Source: Anaerolinea sp.
GTDB taxonomy: Bacteria > Chloroflexota > Anaerolineae > SpSt-313
Direction of reading: 5' to 3'
DNA: 42,108 bases
Assembly: GCA_020725765.1 (NCBI GenBank)
Contig: DYEI01000564.1
Span: forward strand, 1 to 42,108
Position 1 is the first letter of the stretch. Each line of letters starts with the position of its first letter. Positions 18,672-26,753 of the stretch are shown piece by piece. Below the pieces are notes generated by a model that worked only from the letters and a program-made list of their open reading frames with translations, was not told where the DNA came from and searched no databases. Both the position numbers and the translations under genes were made by a program.

Positions 18672-19604
18672 ATGCAGCAAAGGACAATCCTCTGCCCCAC
18701 CTGCGGCGTGCCGCCGAGGCCGGGGACAACGATCTGCCCCCAATGTAAGGAGGACCTGGCGGCCCTGATCCAGCTTCAGAGGCTGCCGGCCATCTACTAC
18801 AACGAGGGCGTGCGCCTCGCCAGCGAGGGACAGGTCGATGCCGCCATAGCCCGGCTGCTCCTCGCGGTTGGCCGCGACCCCTCGCTCATCGCACCCTATG
18901 CCATGCTTGCACGCCTCTATGCCCAGAAGCGGCTGTGGCAGGAGGCGGCCTCCTGGTGGCGTGAGGTGCTGGCCCGCGAGCCCGAGAATGCCGCGGCCCA
19001 AGCGGGCCTCGCCACGGCACTGCGGCGGGAGGCGGCCCGCCGGCGGGAGCGATGGGCCATCCCCCTCGGAGCGTTCCTGGCGGGGGCCATCCTCATCGCC
19101 GTGCCGGCCAGCGCCCGGCTGCTGCGTCCGCTTCCAGAGCCGACGCGGCCGCCCATCGTGGCCATCGCGCCCACCCTGCAGCCCACCGCCACGCCACCAC
19201 CGACGGCTGTGCCCACCGCTCCGCCATCACCCACACCGGCCCCCTCGCCTACGCCGCTCGCGGACCTGTCTTCAGCCGTTGCTCAAGCCCTCCGGCGCGA
19301 GCACGAGGCCCTCGCCGGCCTCACGGTGACACAGGATGGCCTCGGCATCCGTCTGGCCGGGGAGGTGCCGGCCTTGCACCTGAAGTACCGGGCCGAGGGG
19401 GCCGTCCGCGGGGTCAGCGGCGTGAGCTGGGTCGACACGAGCGAGGTGCGGCTCGCGCCCTATGTCGTGCAGCCGGGCGACTCCCTGAGCCGCATCGCCC
19501 GGCGCCTCTATGGGGACATGGAGCAGTGGCAGGCCATCGCCGAGGCCAACCACCTGCCCGATCCGAACCTCATCCTGCCCGGGCAGGTGCTCACACTGCC
19601 GTGA
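18672..19604 (+). CDS. Zinc-ribbon/TPR protein with one TM helix and exported BON and LysM domains
   Basis: 310 residues in clear order: zinc ribbon (Cys8, Cys11, Cys22, Cys25), TPR helices (about 38-118), one TM segment (about 128-149), Pro/Thr linker (153-196), BON-like domain (about 200-262) and LysM (264-309, YVVQPGDSLSRIA start). Positive residues before the TM put the N-terminus inside. LysM binds peptidoglycan-type glycans and BON binds membranes or surfaces, so the protein links the cell wall to a cytoplasmic zinc-ribbon/TPR face. It starts 12 nt after the Hsp70 stop with GGGGAG as ribosome site. It may signal envelope state to the chaperones. Confidence 0.88.
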   Translation: MQQRTILCPTCGVPPRPGTTICPQCKEDLAALIQLQRLPAIYYNEGVRLASEGQVDAAIARLLLAVGRDPSLIAPYAMLARLYAQKRLWQEAASWWREVLAREPENAAAQAGLATALRREAARRRERWAIPLGAFLAGAILIAVPASARLLRPLPEPTRPPIVAIAPTLQPTATPPPTAVPTAPPSPTPAPSPTPLADLSSAVAQALRREHEALAGLTVTQDGLGIRLAGEVPALHLKYRAEGAVRGVSGVSWVDTSEVRLAPYVVQPGDSLSRIARRLYGDMEQWQAIAEANHLPDPNLILPGQVLTLP

Positions 19605-19619
19605 GGGGTGAGGGGCGCT

Positions 19620-19724
19620 GTCATCGTGAGCCCGCCCGCACGGCCGGCGAAGCAATCCCCAACACAATCCCCAACACAGAGGGCGGAATTGCTTCGCCAG
19701 CCCTGCGGGCTGGCTCGCAATAAC
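19620..19724. repeat. Inverted intergenic repeat with a 12-bp tandem in its loop
   Basis: Arms at 19620-19659 and 19682-19724 are imperfect inverted copies sharing TTGCGAGCC-like and GGCGAAGCAAT segments. Similar GCGAG...GCGAAGCAAT repeats are common intergenic elements in many bacteria. Between them AATCCCCAACAC occurs twice in tandem (19654-19665, 19666-19677). It lies after the last gene of the chaperone array and may mark its end, but it lacks a T-run typical of a terminator. Confidence 0.65.
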
Positions 19725-19916
19725 AGCGTGCCGGGCAGACCCCCATTTCTCCATCAGGTGCACATGAGCGGTCCGTCGGCAGAGCTTCCTGTCGGAGGCG
19801 GCAGACAGAGCGCCGCCTGGCAGTGGAATGGGCGTGACCAGATTGCGGGACCCTCACGGACCACTCAGGCCCGAAACGCACCGACGATTGTGGGATATGC
19901 CCCCATTGTGTGGCGC
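19725..19916. other. Intergenic stretch without recognised features
   Basis: Between the inverted repeat and the tRNA promoter I see no supported gene, and only scattered short ORFs. Confidence 0.5.
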
Positions 19917-19945
19917 TTGCCATGGGGGCCGATCTCTGCTATAAT
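19917..19945 (+). promoter_or_regulatory. Promoter of tRNA-Pro
   Basis: TTGCCA (19917-19922) and a perfect TATAAT (19940-19945) are spaced by 17 nt; the tRNA begins 10 nt after the -10 box. Confidence 0.85.
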
Positions 19946-19955
19946 GGGGGCCGTT

Positions 19956-20029
19956 CGGGGCGTAGCGCAGCCCGGTAGCGCACTTGAATGGGGTTCAAGT
20001 GGTCGGAGGTTCAAATCCTCTCGCCCCGA
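19956..20029 (+). tRNA. tRNA-Pro (anticodon GGG)
   Basis: A full 74-nt cloverleaf: acceptor CGGGGCG/CGCCCCG with discriminator A, D-stem GCGC/GCGC, anticodon stem CTTGA/TCAAG with loop ATGGGGT (anticodon GGG), and T-stem GGAGG/CCTCT with loop TTCAAAT. CCA is not encoded. It reads proline CCC/CCT codons. It is a stand-alone gene with its own promoter and terminator. Confidence 0.95.
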
Positions 20030-20034
20030 CAGCA

Positions 20035-20067
20035 AGCCCTCAGCCGCAAAGGTGCTGAGGGCTTTTC
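20035..20067 (+). terminator. Rho-independent terminator of tRNA-Pro
   Basis: Perfect 10-bp arms AGCCCTCAGC (20035-20044) and GCTGAGGGCT (20054-20063) around a 9-nt loop, followed by TTTTCT. Confidence 0.88.
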
Positions 20068-20197
20068 TGTGCATCGTGGCTTGGCCCATCGCCCGGAGCC
20101 TTTTCGGCCCGTGGTGCGCGTGCTCCCGCCATGGTGCCCCGAGCCAGCGGTGTGACGGGCTTTTCGCCGACCGTCATTTTCCTACCGAGGGTGCAAG

Positions 20198-20497
20198 ATG
20201 CCGCGGCGCTTCAAACTGTTCCCGCGCTACAGGAAACCCAGCGTGAATGAGCTCCTGGGCATCACCCAGGCGAGACGTAGGGTCAGCCGCAAGCTGGGGC
20301 TTGCGACCCTCAGGGATCCCCGCACGCCGATCAGGAATCTCGAGCGTCGGATGAAGCGGCGCGCGGGATACTACTCGGAGCCCATGAAGGCCGCGAGGAG
20401 GATGGGGCTCTTGACGCGCGGGGGCTCTGGGTGCCTGGTCGCCGCCCTGGTGCTCACCAGCGGCGTGATGGCGACCCTCCTCTGTCTGCTTGCCTGA
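20198..20497 (+). CDS. Small basic protein with a C-terminal membrane helix, unknown function
   Basis: 99 residues: a Lys/Arg-rich N-terminal part (about 1-70) with SVNELLGITQARRRVSRKLG, likely helical, and a hydrophobic C-terminal segment (about 78-98). Codon third positions are strongly G/C, as in neighbouring real genes, and a GAGGGTG-like site precedes the ATG. I do not recognise the family. It could be a tail-anchored, membrane- or nucleic-acid-associated protein. It may use its own weak promoter or leakage past the tRNA terminator. Confidence 0.6.
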   Translation: MPRRFKLFPRYRKPSVNELLGITQARRRVSRKLGLATLRDPRTPIRNLERRMKRRAGYYSEPMKAARRMGLLTRGGSGCLVAALVLTSGVMATLLCLLA

Positions 20498-20802
20498 GGC
20501 ATCGTGAAACGCGCGGAGGGCGATGGCGCGGACGTCAGACCTGGCGACAGCCCGCCAGAGGCGTCGACAGGGACTGCATTGCCGACGGGCCTTTTGGCTC
20601 TCGGAAGAGCTCGCTCATCGATGCTGACAGACGCCGTCTCGAGCGAAGCCATGGCCCTGCGATGAGCTAACTGCAGAAGACGCTCTCCACTGGCACCGGT
20701 CGCGGACGAGCAGAGTCCAGAGTGAGCCAACCCGGGAGTCTCGCCACACCGAGCCACCGGCGTGATGCTCCGGGTTAGCCCCTGGCAGGCAAACGCTGGA
20801 TT
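20498..20802. other. Intergenic stretch between convergent genes
   Basis: No supported gene, tRNA, clear terminator or repeat is seen here. Confidence 0.5.
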
Positions 20803-21471
20803 CTACCTGCCTGAGCGGCGGTCCTCGAAGCCGCGCAGGAGCCGGACGAGGGCGATGCCGGTGATCGCCCCGACGACGAGGCCCATGACCCAGCCGCTGA
20901 CCAGACCCGCGGCGATGTAGGCGATCGTGGGGCTGCTGTCCGGCACAAGGGCCACAGCCGCGATGGGGACGGTCAGCCCGGCGGCCCACGCCGCAGCGTT
21001 GGCGAGTATCCACCACCCGGCTCGCGGCACGTGGTGTCGCAGCGTGAGCCACTGGGCGAAACCGATCGAGACGAGCAGCAGGAGCGCCGCCAGCACTGCT
21101 GCCGGAAGGATCGTCCCGAACGAGGCGCCGAGGTCCGAGAGGGTGCTGGGCAGGAGTCCCAGAACATAGGCGATGCCAGCGGCGACCGCCGTCGGCAGCA
21201 CCCAGGCGCGTGCGGCTATGGCCGGCAGGGCGCGGCGCAGGATCAGCCACTGGGCATAGCCCAGCGCGGCCCCCTCGACGACGCCGGCGAGGGCCAGCAG
21301 CGCCAGCGTGGCCAGCGCCCGGGGGACGGGGGAGAGTCCCACAAGCGCCCGGACTGCCACCGGGCCGACGGCCGCGGGCACGGCAAAGCCGACAAACTCA
21401 CCGGCTGCCGTGGCGAGAGTCCAGCGCCACCAGAGCCGGCAACCGGAGAGCTGATCCGCACGTCGAGACAT
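20803..21471 (-). CDS. Multi-TM membrane protein with an internal repeat, unknown function
   Basis: 222 residues, about six hydrophobic segments. Two related stretches, GYAQWLILRRALP and GFAQWLTLRHHVP, each followed by a small-residue TM helix, show an internal duplication typical of an uncharacterised membrane family that I recall from Chloroflexi and cyanobacteria. ATG 21471 is chosen because AGGAGG (21481-21486) lies 9 nt upstream; the ATG at 21480 abuts that site. The C-terminus is basic. No catalytic residues stand out. Confidence 0.8.
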   Translation of the reverse strand: MSRRADQLSGCRLWWRWTLATAAGEFVGFAVPAAVGPVAVRALVGLSPVPRALATLALLALAGVVEGAALGYAQWLILRRALPAIAARAWVLPTAVAAGIAYVLGLLPSTLSDLGASFGTILPAAVLAALLLLVSIGFAQWLTLRHHVPRAGWWILANAAAWAAGLTVPIAAVALVPDSSPTIAYIAAGLVSGWVMGLVVGAITGIALVRLLRGFEDRRSGR

Positions 21472-21567
21472 CCCTGCCATCCTCCTCTGGGGTGACTGCC
21501 GCGAGCGGGGAGCCCGCCGGATAGGGCCCGCCGGGCGGTCATAGAAGCCATCTGCATAGAGCCGAGT

Positions 21568-23658
21568 CTAGGCTGGGAGCGGACTCTCCAGCTCTTCCCC
21601 TCGGGCGATGGGCAGCGAGAAGGAGAAGGTGCTGCCGACATTCAGTTCGCTGCGCGCCCAGATCTCCCCGCCGTGCGCCTCGACGAGCAGTCGCGTGACA
21701 TAAAGGCCAAGTCCAAGCCCCTCGCGGCCCTCGCGGGCAGTGCGCGCCCGGTAGTAGCGCTTGAAGAGGTGAGGCACCTCGTCCGGAGCAATACCCGGGC
21801 CCCGGTCGGTGATAGAGGTCACGACGTGCCCTGCCCGCTCGCGAAAGCTCACGGTGACCGCTGTTTCAGGGTCGGAGTACTTTAGGGCGTTGGAGAGCAG
21901 GTTGTCGAAGATGCGCTCGAGCCGGTCCGCGTCGGCGAGGACGGGGGGCAGCGGCTCCGTTGGCTCCATGCGGATGCGATCGGCCTCCATCGTCGTGGCC
22001 CGCTCGCGCAAATACTCCTGCAGGAAGGCCGGAAGGTCGATGGGCCGGCGGCTCAGCCTGAGCTGGCCGTGCTCGGAGCGTGCCGAGTCGACGAGGTCGC
22101 CGATCATGGTGTTCATGCGTCGGGCGCTGCGAAGGATCCACCTGACGCTCTCCCGGATCCTCTCAGGAGGCGAGCCCTGCAGGAGGCGGCGCTCGACCAA
22201 CTGGGCCTGGCCATAGATGCCGGTCAGGGGATTGCGCAGATCATGGGAAACTGCGCGGAGGATGTCCTCCCACTGCTCCTGTAGCTCGACGATGGGAGTG
22301 ATGTCGGCAAAGGTCATGATGGCGCCCCGGATGTCTTCCTCTCGCTCGCGGATAGGCCCGGCGTTGACAAGCAGCTCGCGGTGCTGGCCGTCGGGCCGGC
22401 GGATGCGAAGACGTGAGGCGAGGACCCGCTCCCCGTGCAGGGCGCGGTCGAGAGGGGAGCCTTCCCCGAGCAACGCTGAGCGCTCGTCCGATCCGGGCGC
22501 AAGGCCGGCGTGGACCCCAAGGATGCGGAGGGCCGCCTCGTTCATGCGAACGATGGCCGCAGAGGCGTCGGTGATGATCAACCCGTCGCTGATGGCTGAG
22601 ATCGTGGCATCCAGCTCGGCTGCCCGACGCTGGACCTCTGCGAGCAGCCGCTCGCGCTCCAACTGCGCGCGTGCACGCTCCGCGATCTCCTGTCGCAGGG
22701 TCTGGATGGCCTCCGACAGCTCCCGGGTGCGCTCGATCACCCGCTGCTCGAGCTCGGCGTTGAGCCTGCGGATCTCTTCGTCGGCCTGCTTGAGCTGGGT
22801 GATATCCATGCCTGTCTCGAGGATCAGTGGGGTACCGTCCGTGCCCGCAAAGGGAAAGTCGTAGATGTGGTAGCAGCGCCCATCCGGGCCGTTCCACTCC
22901 CACTCGACTGGCTGACCGGTCCGGAGGACCTCGTACGCCCGGCAGTCGTGGCACGGCTCGGTACGGCCGAAGAGGTACTCGAAGCAGCGGCGACCGTGCG
23001 ATTCGCCAAAGCGCCGTCGGAAGAGGCGGTTGGCGAAGGCGATATGGTAGTCCGAGGTCAGCAGCACCACGGAGGTCGGGAGCTCGTCGAGGAGGCTGTG
23101 CAGGAGCTGCAACTCGGCGCCCTGCCCTTCGAGGGAGCCTGGCAGAGCGATGCCGTACGCCCTGGCAGGCGGCTCGGGCCGAGGGGCGGATTCCGCGATT
23201 GCGCGCGCTGGTGGCCCCTGGTCTGTGACGTCGAGCCCTGTGGCAACGGTGATCTCCCCCGTGCCCTCTGGCCCCGTGGCTGGTTGCACGGTGAACCGGA
23301 GTGTCCTCGGGCCGCCCGCTGCCGGGAGTGCAAGCTCTGCGGTGACCGGTCTGCCCGACGCAAGGGCCTGTTGGCGGAGGTCATCAAGGGCAGTGGCCGC
23401 CTCGGCAGGCAGGCCGGCATCGCGCCATGTCGTGCCGACGATTCCAGAAGGCGGCAGCCCGAGCGCCGCGGCGAGGGCGGGGCTGATGAAGAGGCACCGC
23501 CCGGCCCGATCGTGGGCGCAAATGAGTGCGGTGCTGGCGCCGAGTATCGTCTCGAGGAGGCGCTCGCCGCTCCGATGTCGGTCGTCCGGGCGGCGTTGGG
23601 GGCTCGCCCGTCGGTGCCGGCGCGGAGCGCTCGGGGCAGGGTCGGCTTCGGTGGGCAT
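21568..23658 (-). CDS. Orphan sensor histidine kinase with three PAS domains
   Basis: From ATG 23658 the product has 696 residues. PAS-like domains lie at about 30-145, 190-310 and 375-460. A coiled coil (about 310-370, RRLNAELEQRVIERTREL) follows the second. HisKA comes next, with phospho-acceptor His472 in SHDLRNPL, then HATPase (about 570-685) with N, G1 (ITDRGPGI) and G2 (GLGLGL) boxes. No TM helix is seen, so it is a cytoplasmic sensor. The second PAS has a Cys-rich EPCHDC motif with further Cys nearby, as in PAS domains that may hold metal or sense redox. A longer frame to 23841 exists, but its first 60 residues look non-coding. No response regulator is adjacent. Confidence 0.88.
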   Translation of the reverse strand: MPTEADPAPSAPRRHRRASPQRRPDDRHRSGERLLETILGASTALICAHDRAGRCLFISPALAAALGLPPSGIVGTTWRDAGLPAEAATALDDLRQQALASGRPVTAELALPAAGGPRTLRFTVQPATGPEGTGEITVATGLDVTDQGPPARAIAESAPRPEPPARAYGIALPGSLEGQGAELQLLHSLLDELPTSVVLLTSDYHIAFANRLFRRRFGESHGRRCFEYLFGRTEPCHDCRAYEVLRTGQPVEWEWNGPDGRCYHIYDFPFAGTDGTPLILETGMDITQLKQADEEIRRLNAELEQRVIERTRELSEAIQTLRQEIAERARAQLERERLLAEVQRRAAELDATISAISDGLIITDASAAIVRMNEAALRILGVHAGLAPGSDERSALLGEGSPLDRALHGERVLASRLRIRRPDGQHRELLVNAGPIREREEDIRGAIMTFADITPIVELQEQWEDILRAVSHDLRNPLTGIYGQAQLVERRLLQGSPPERIRESVRWILRSARRMNTMIGDLVDSARSEHGQLRLSRRPIDLPAFLQEYLRERATTMEADRIRMEPTEPLPPVLADADRLERIFDNLLSNALKYSDPETAVTVSFRERAGHVVTSITDRGPGIAPDEVPHLFKRYYRARTAREGREGLGLGLYVTRLLVEAHGGEIWARSELNVGSTFSFSLPIARGEELESPLPA

Positions 23659-24045
23659 AGCTGCTTCCGTCCTCGGTCTGCAAAGAGAATGGGTTGCCTG
23701 GACCCGCGACCACGCTGGAACGCGATGCCGGCTGGGCCGAATACTCAGCGCAACTCGATTATGGCAGTGCCGTCCTTTGTATGTACGTATAGCACGGAAA
23801 GCCGCGGGCGTCCAGCCGGAGGCGCGTTCTTGGGCCCCCATCGGGGCTGAGGCATGACCCCGCGGGGCGCGGGCAAGGCAGCGCGGGCCGGGGCGCAGGA
23901 AAGGGCCCGGGAGGCGCTACCCATTGGTGGAAGCTTTCCCTCTCGGCGGTGAGGGCTCGCGCGCCGGGAGGCATCGGCGGCTGGCCGGCAACGCCATCTG
24001 CTCCGCGCTCTGCCGCCTCTGTACGTTGCTGACAAGGGAGCATCG
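23659..24045. other. Intergenic stretch between divergent genes
   Basis: This should hold promoters for the histidine kinase (-) and the M23 peptidase (+), but I find no convincing -35/-10 pair. The AT-richer patch at about 23755-23800 is the likeliest regulatory part. Confidence 0.4.
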
Positions 24046-25464
24046 ATGCATCGTCCTCCGCATAGGGTTGTGGCTCTGGCTATTGCGCTTGGAGCGCTGC
24101 TGGCGCCGGCGGCGCCTCTGGTGGGACCGATGCACCCCACGATCTCGGGCGAGGTGCGGGCGGCGGACCCCGGCCTGCCGCTGCCAGGAGGGATGCCGAC
24201 CGCGGCTCCTGGCCTCGAAGAGGCTTTGCACGCCGCCCTGGCCGGCTTTGTGGCGCGCCACGCCCCCGGCGCGCGCTACCGCCTCGGGGCTGCGCGGCGC
24301 TATGGCGACTGGGCGTATGCCGTGGCGCAGGAGGTTGCGGCCGAGGGGCGGTCAGGGAGAGAGCGGTTTGTGGCCCTTCTTGCCCGGCATCAACCCGGCA
24401 AGGGCTGGCAGATCGTTGCTCCCGAGCCCGGCGCCCGCGAGGAGTACAATGCGCTCCTCGAGCAGTTCCCCGAGCAGCTCATGGATGAGAGCGAGCGGGC
24501 CTTCCTCTACCTGCCGGCTGCAGAGGCTGCGGCCAGCTTTGCCGGGCATCGGTTGCCCTGGCCCGGAGGGCAGTATGCCTACGTCACGCAGATCGATGTG
24601 GATCCGTACCACCTCAATCAGGTCGACTTTGATATCCTCGGACTGGCAGCCTCGGGGGACGTCTATGCCTCCAAGCCGGGAAGGGTCGTCTTTGTCAAGG
24701 AATGCAGCAACTATGGGGCGTGCGACTATGGCGCGAGGGGCAAGGGGAATATGGTTGTGATCGAGCACGCCCCCGGGGAGTACTCGTGGTACCTGCATCT
24801 CGCGTACAACAGCGTCCCCGTGGAGGTTGGCGACTGGGTGGGTTACGGTACCAGGATAGGTGTTGAGGGCAACACCGGCTACTCCTGCGGCGTGCACCTG
24901 CACTACATGGTCTCGACTGGCCACACCGCCTGGACGGATCCCAACAATCCAGACGTCGAGCCATGGGCGACGGGGATCACAGCCGTGGATTTCGTCGAGG
25001 TGCCGTGGCGTGACCTGGTCGTGATGCGGACCTACACCTCGCAGAACTATCCCGAGCCCTTCGGCGGGAGCGTCGAGGTCACAGAGCCCCTGCGGGTGAT
25101 CCCGGAGACGGCCTCCTGTGTCGAAGCGATCACGGCCGAGTTCCGGGTGCGCAACGTGGGGAGCGCGCCGATCATGCTCGCTCAGGTCGTGGCTGCCGTG
25201 CGGGATGCTGCTTGCCCGAGCTGGGAATGCCCGTACCGGGCCGACCTGCCGGCGGACCTATCTGTGGTGCTCGCGCCGGGGGAGGAGTATCGCTATGCCC
25301 GCCAGGGCAGGCTGAGCCGACCCGGCACATATGTCGTGAGCCTTGCCTACCAGGACGCCGCGGGAGTCTGGCACTATGAGGCGGACGCCAGTGCACCGGT
25401 TTCGGTGACTGTCTCGTGCCCGTTTCGCTCGTTCCTGCCGCTGGTGCTGGCGGGAGGGCCATAG
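24046..25464 (+). CDS. Secreted M23 (LytM-type) peptidase
   Basis: 472 residues. A signal peptide covers about the first 40. Residues about 150-310 form an M23 metallopeptidase domain with the zinc set His189...Asp194 (HLNQVDFD), His251 (YLHL) and His284-Leu-His286 (HLHY). Such enzymes usually cut peptidoglycan cross-bridges. A beta-rich domain (about 345-455) follows, and the protein ends in FLPLVLAGG, a hydrophobic tail like that of many exported Chloroflexi proteins. AAGGGAG precedes ATG 24046. The spacing HxxxxD matches active members, so it is probably catalytic; a purely regulatory LytM role cannot be excluded. Confidence 0.9.
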   Translation: MHRPPHRVVALAIALGALLAPAAPLVGPMHPTISGEVRAADPGLPLPGGMPTAAPGLEEALHAALAGFVARHAPGARYRLGAARRYGDWAYAVAQEVAAEGRSGRERFVALLARHQPGKGWQIVAPEPGAREEYNALLEQFPEQLMDESERAFLYLPAAEAAASFAGHRLPWPGGQYAYVTQIDVDPYHLNQVDFDILGLAASGDVYASKPGRVVFVKECSNYGACDYGARGKGNMVVIEHAPGEYSWYLHLAYNSVPVEVGDWVGYGTRIGVEGNTGYSCGVHLHYMVSTGHTAWTDPNNPDVEPWATGITAVDFVEVPWRDLVVMRTYTSQNYPEPFGGSVEVTEPLRVIPETASCVEAITAEFRVRNVGSAPIMLAQVVAAVRDAACPSWECPYRADLPADLSVVLAPGEEYRYARQGRLSRPGTYVVSLAYQDAAGVWHYEADASAPVSVTVSCPFRSFLPLVLAGGP

Positions 25465-25506
25465 GGCTGGGCTGTAGGCCGGCGAGCCGGTGTCGCGTCG
25501 GGGCGC

Positions 25507-26184
25507 TCAGGTGAGAGAGGTGGACAACTGCTCCAGGATCCACTGGTGTACGAGGCGCTCGATCTCGCCAGCCGCCTCGTCGAGGCCGTGGCCGACGTCG
25601 GGCAGCAGGACGAGGCGTTTGGGCTCACGGGCGATGCGGTAGACGTAATCCGAGCTGTGGGCTGGCACGACGCTGTCGGCGGTGCCGTGGATCAGGAGGA
25701 TGGAGCAGCGTGGCGCGAGGCTGCCGGCCAGGTCAGTGCCGTAGCTCTGCGTCGCGAGGGTGACGACGGTCCGCGCCAGAGGTGATGCCGCCGCGGCACG
25801 GATGGCCACGGCGCCGCCGAAGGAATGGCCGGCGAGGGCTGCGGCAGTTACGGCGGTGCCCGCGAGCAGTTCGAGGCCGCTGAGTGCATCAAGGGTGCAC
25901 TCGTCGAGGTTTCCGGGAAGGCGGTAGCGGAGGCGAAGCGAGGCCACCCCTTCCGCGGCAAGCTGGCGGCAGAGCCTGGGGTAGAGGCTTCGGGCGGGCG
26001 TGTCCCAGCCACCGCCGGCGCCGCCGAGCCAGAGGGCACCGAGTTGCTTCTGGGGGGTCTGGCTGGGGTAGTAGTGGCCCTCGATGCGCCCTCGGCTGGT
26101 GAGGAGGGCGAGCTCCCGGAAGCCGTTCTCCTCCTTGCCCTCTTCGATGCCCTGCATGATCACTTCGAGGGTACGCTGGACCAT
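25507..26184 (-). CDS. Alpha/beta hydrolase
   Basis: A 225-residue alpha/beta-hydrolase (dienelactone hydrolase/serine esterase type). The triad is visible: nucleophile Ser121 in GHSFGG, Asp170 in HGTADSVVP, His199 in VGHGLD. An oxyanion-type GGAGGGW lies at 54-60. ATG 26184 is chosen for the AGGAGG just upstream; a longer frame to 26223 has no ribosome site. No signal peptide. The substrate cannot be told; ester or thioester hydrolysis is the family norm. Confidence 0.88.
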   Translation of the reverse strand: MVQRTLEVIMQGIEEGKEENGFRELALLTSRGRIEGHYYPSQTPQKQLGALWLGGAGGGWDTPARSLYPRLCRQLAAEGVASLRLRYRLPGNLDECTLDALSGLELLAGTAVTAAALAGHSFGGAVAIRAAAASPLARTVVTLATQSYGTDLAGSLAPRCSILLIHGTADSVVPAHSSDYVYRIAREPKRLVLLPDVGHGLDEAAGEIERLVHQWILEQLSTSLT

Positions 26185-26543
26185 GGCGGCGCCTCCTGGT
26201 GGTGTTCGTGGGACAGGGAGCAAGGTCTGTGCCGGTGTGCCGACAAGTCGGGCTGCACAGCATCACCGGTCATGAGATAGCGCCCTGGCGCCGATCCCAG
26301 CGGACCACCCGCCGTACACATCGCTGCTCGGGATACCACGAGCGGCAGCCGCGATGTGCTGCAACAGGCAACATGTGGCAGCCGGTGCTGTCCGGATGCG
26401 AGTCTGAGTAGCTGCGCCCATGGGGGCGTAGGGGTGGGGGGACCGCCCCAGGGTGGCGCAGTGCCGATCCCGATGGCCGGAGCTCCTGGGGGCCTGGCTC
26501 CGTGGCATGCGCCGGACGCGAGGCTCACGTGCGCAGCCAAAGC
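26185..26543. other. Intergenic stretch carrying a repeat copy
   Basis: Contains the dispersed-repeat core (26244-26365), then G-rich unassigned sequence to the pdtaS promoter. Part of 26370-26500 shares short segments with the region around the hairpin at 34300-34430. No supported gene. Confidence 0.6.
26244..26365 (+). repeat. Dispersed palindromic element, core block without hairpin (copy C)
   Basis: This block matches 41884-42005 in the same orientation and about 51-155 in the opposite one, sharing ATGAGATAGCGCCCTGG and GCGATGTGCTGCAAC among other segments. The adjacent GC hairpin seen in those copies is missing; a GTGGCAGCCGG segment follows, also present beside the hairpin at 34342-34406. 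Confidence 0.8.
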
Positions 26544-26571
26544 TTGACCCGATGTTGCAGGTGAGTATAAT
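26544..26571 (+). promoter_or_regulatory. Promoter of pdtaS-pdtaR
   Basis: TTGACC (26544-26549) and TATAAT (26566-26571) with a 16-nt spacer. Start of transcription would be near 26578, giving a leader of about 175 nt before ATG 26754. Confidence 0.78.
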
Positions 26572-26753
26572 TGTGCTAAGTGGTCTGGCGTACGCCAGCT
26601 GTGGGCAGTTCGTCGGCGGACGAAGACGAGCGATCATGGTCGATGGCCCGCGTGCTATCGGCCATTCTTTGTATACGGGCCTGTAGTGTGGCCCGACGGG
26701 GTGGACTCGTGGCTGGCAGAGACGATGAAGTCTGCAAGCGGAATGGACCGGCG

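Noticed and set aside
16026-19001. 991-codon minus-strand frame opposite the Hsp70 gene
   Set aside because: It is the antisense of a clear Hsp70 and of the neighbouring genes; composition gives long chance frames here.
19956-20029. tRNA-Pro as an integration site for the chaperone array
   Set aside because: No repeat of the tRNA 3' end is seen at the other side of the array and no integrase gene is present.
20111-20160. Further copy of the dispersed repeat
   Set aside because: Only short scattered identity with the core block; too weak to call.
19608-20246. 212-codon frame over the repeat and tRNA
   Set aside because: It runs through the inverted repeat, the tRNA promoter, the tRNA and its terminator, so it is not a gene.
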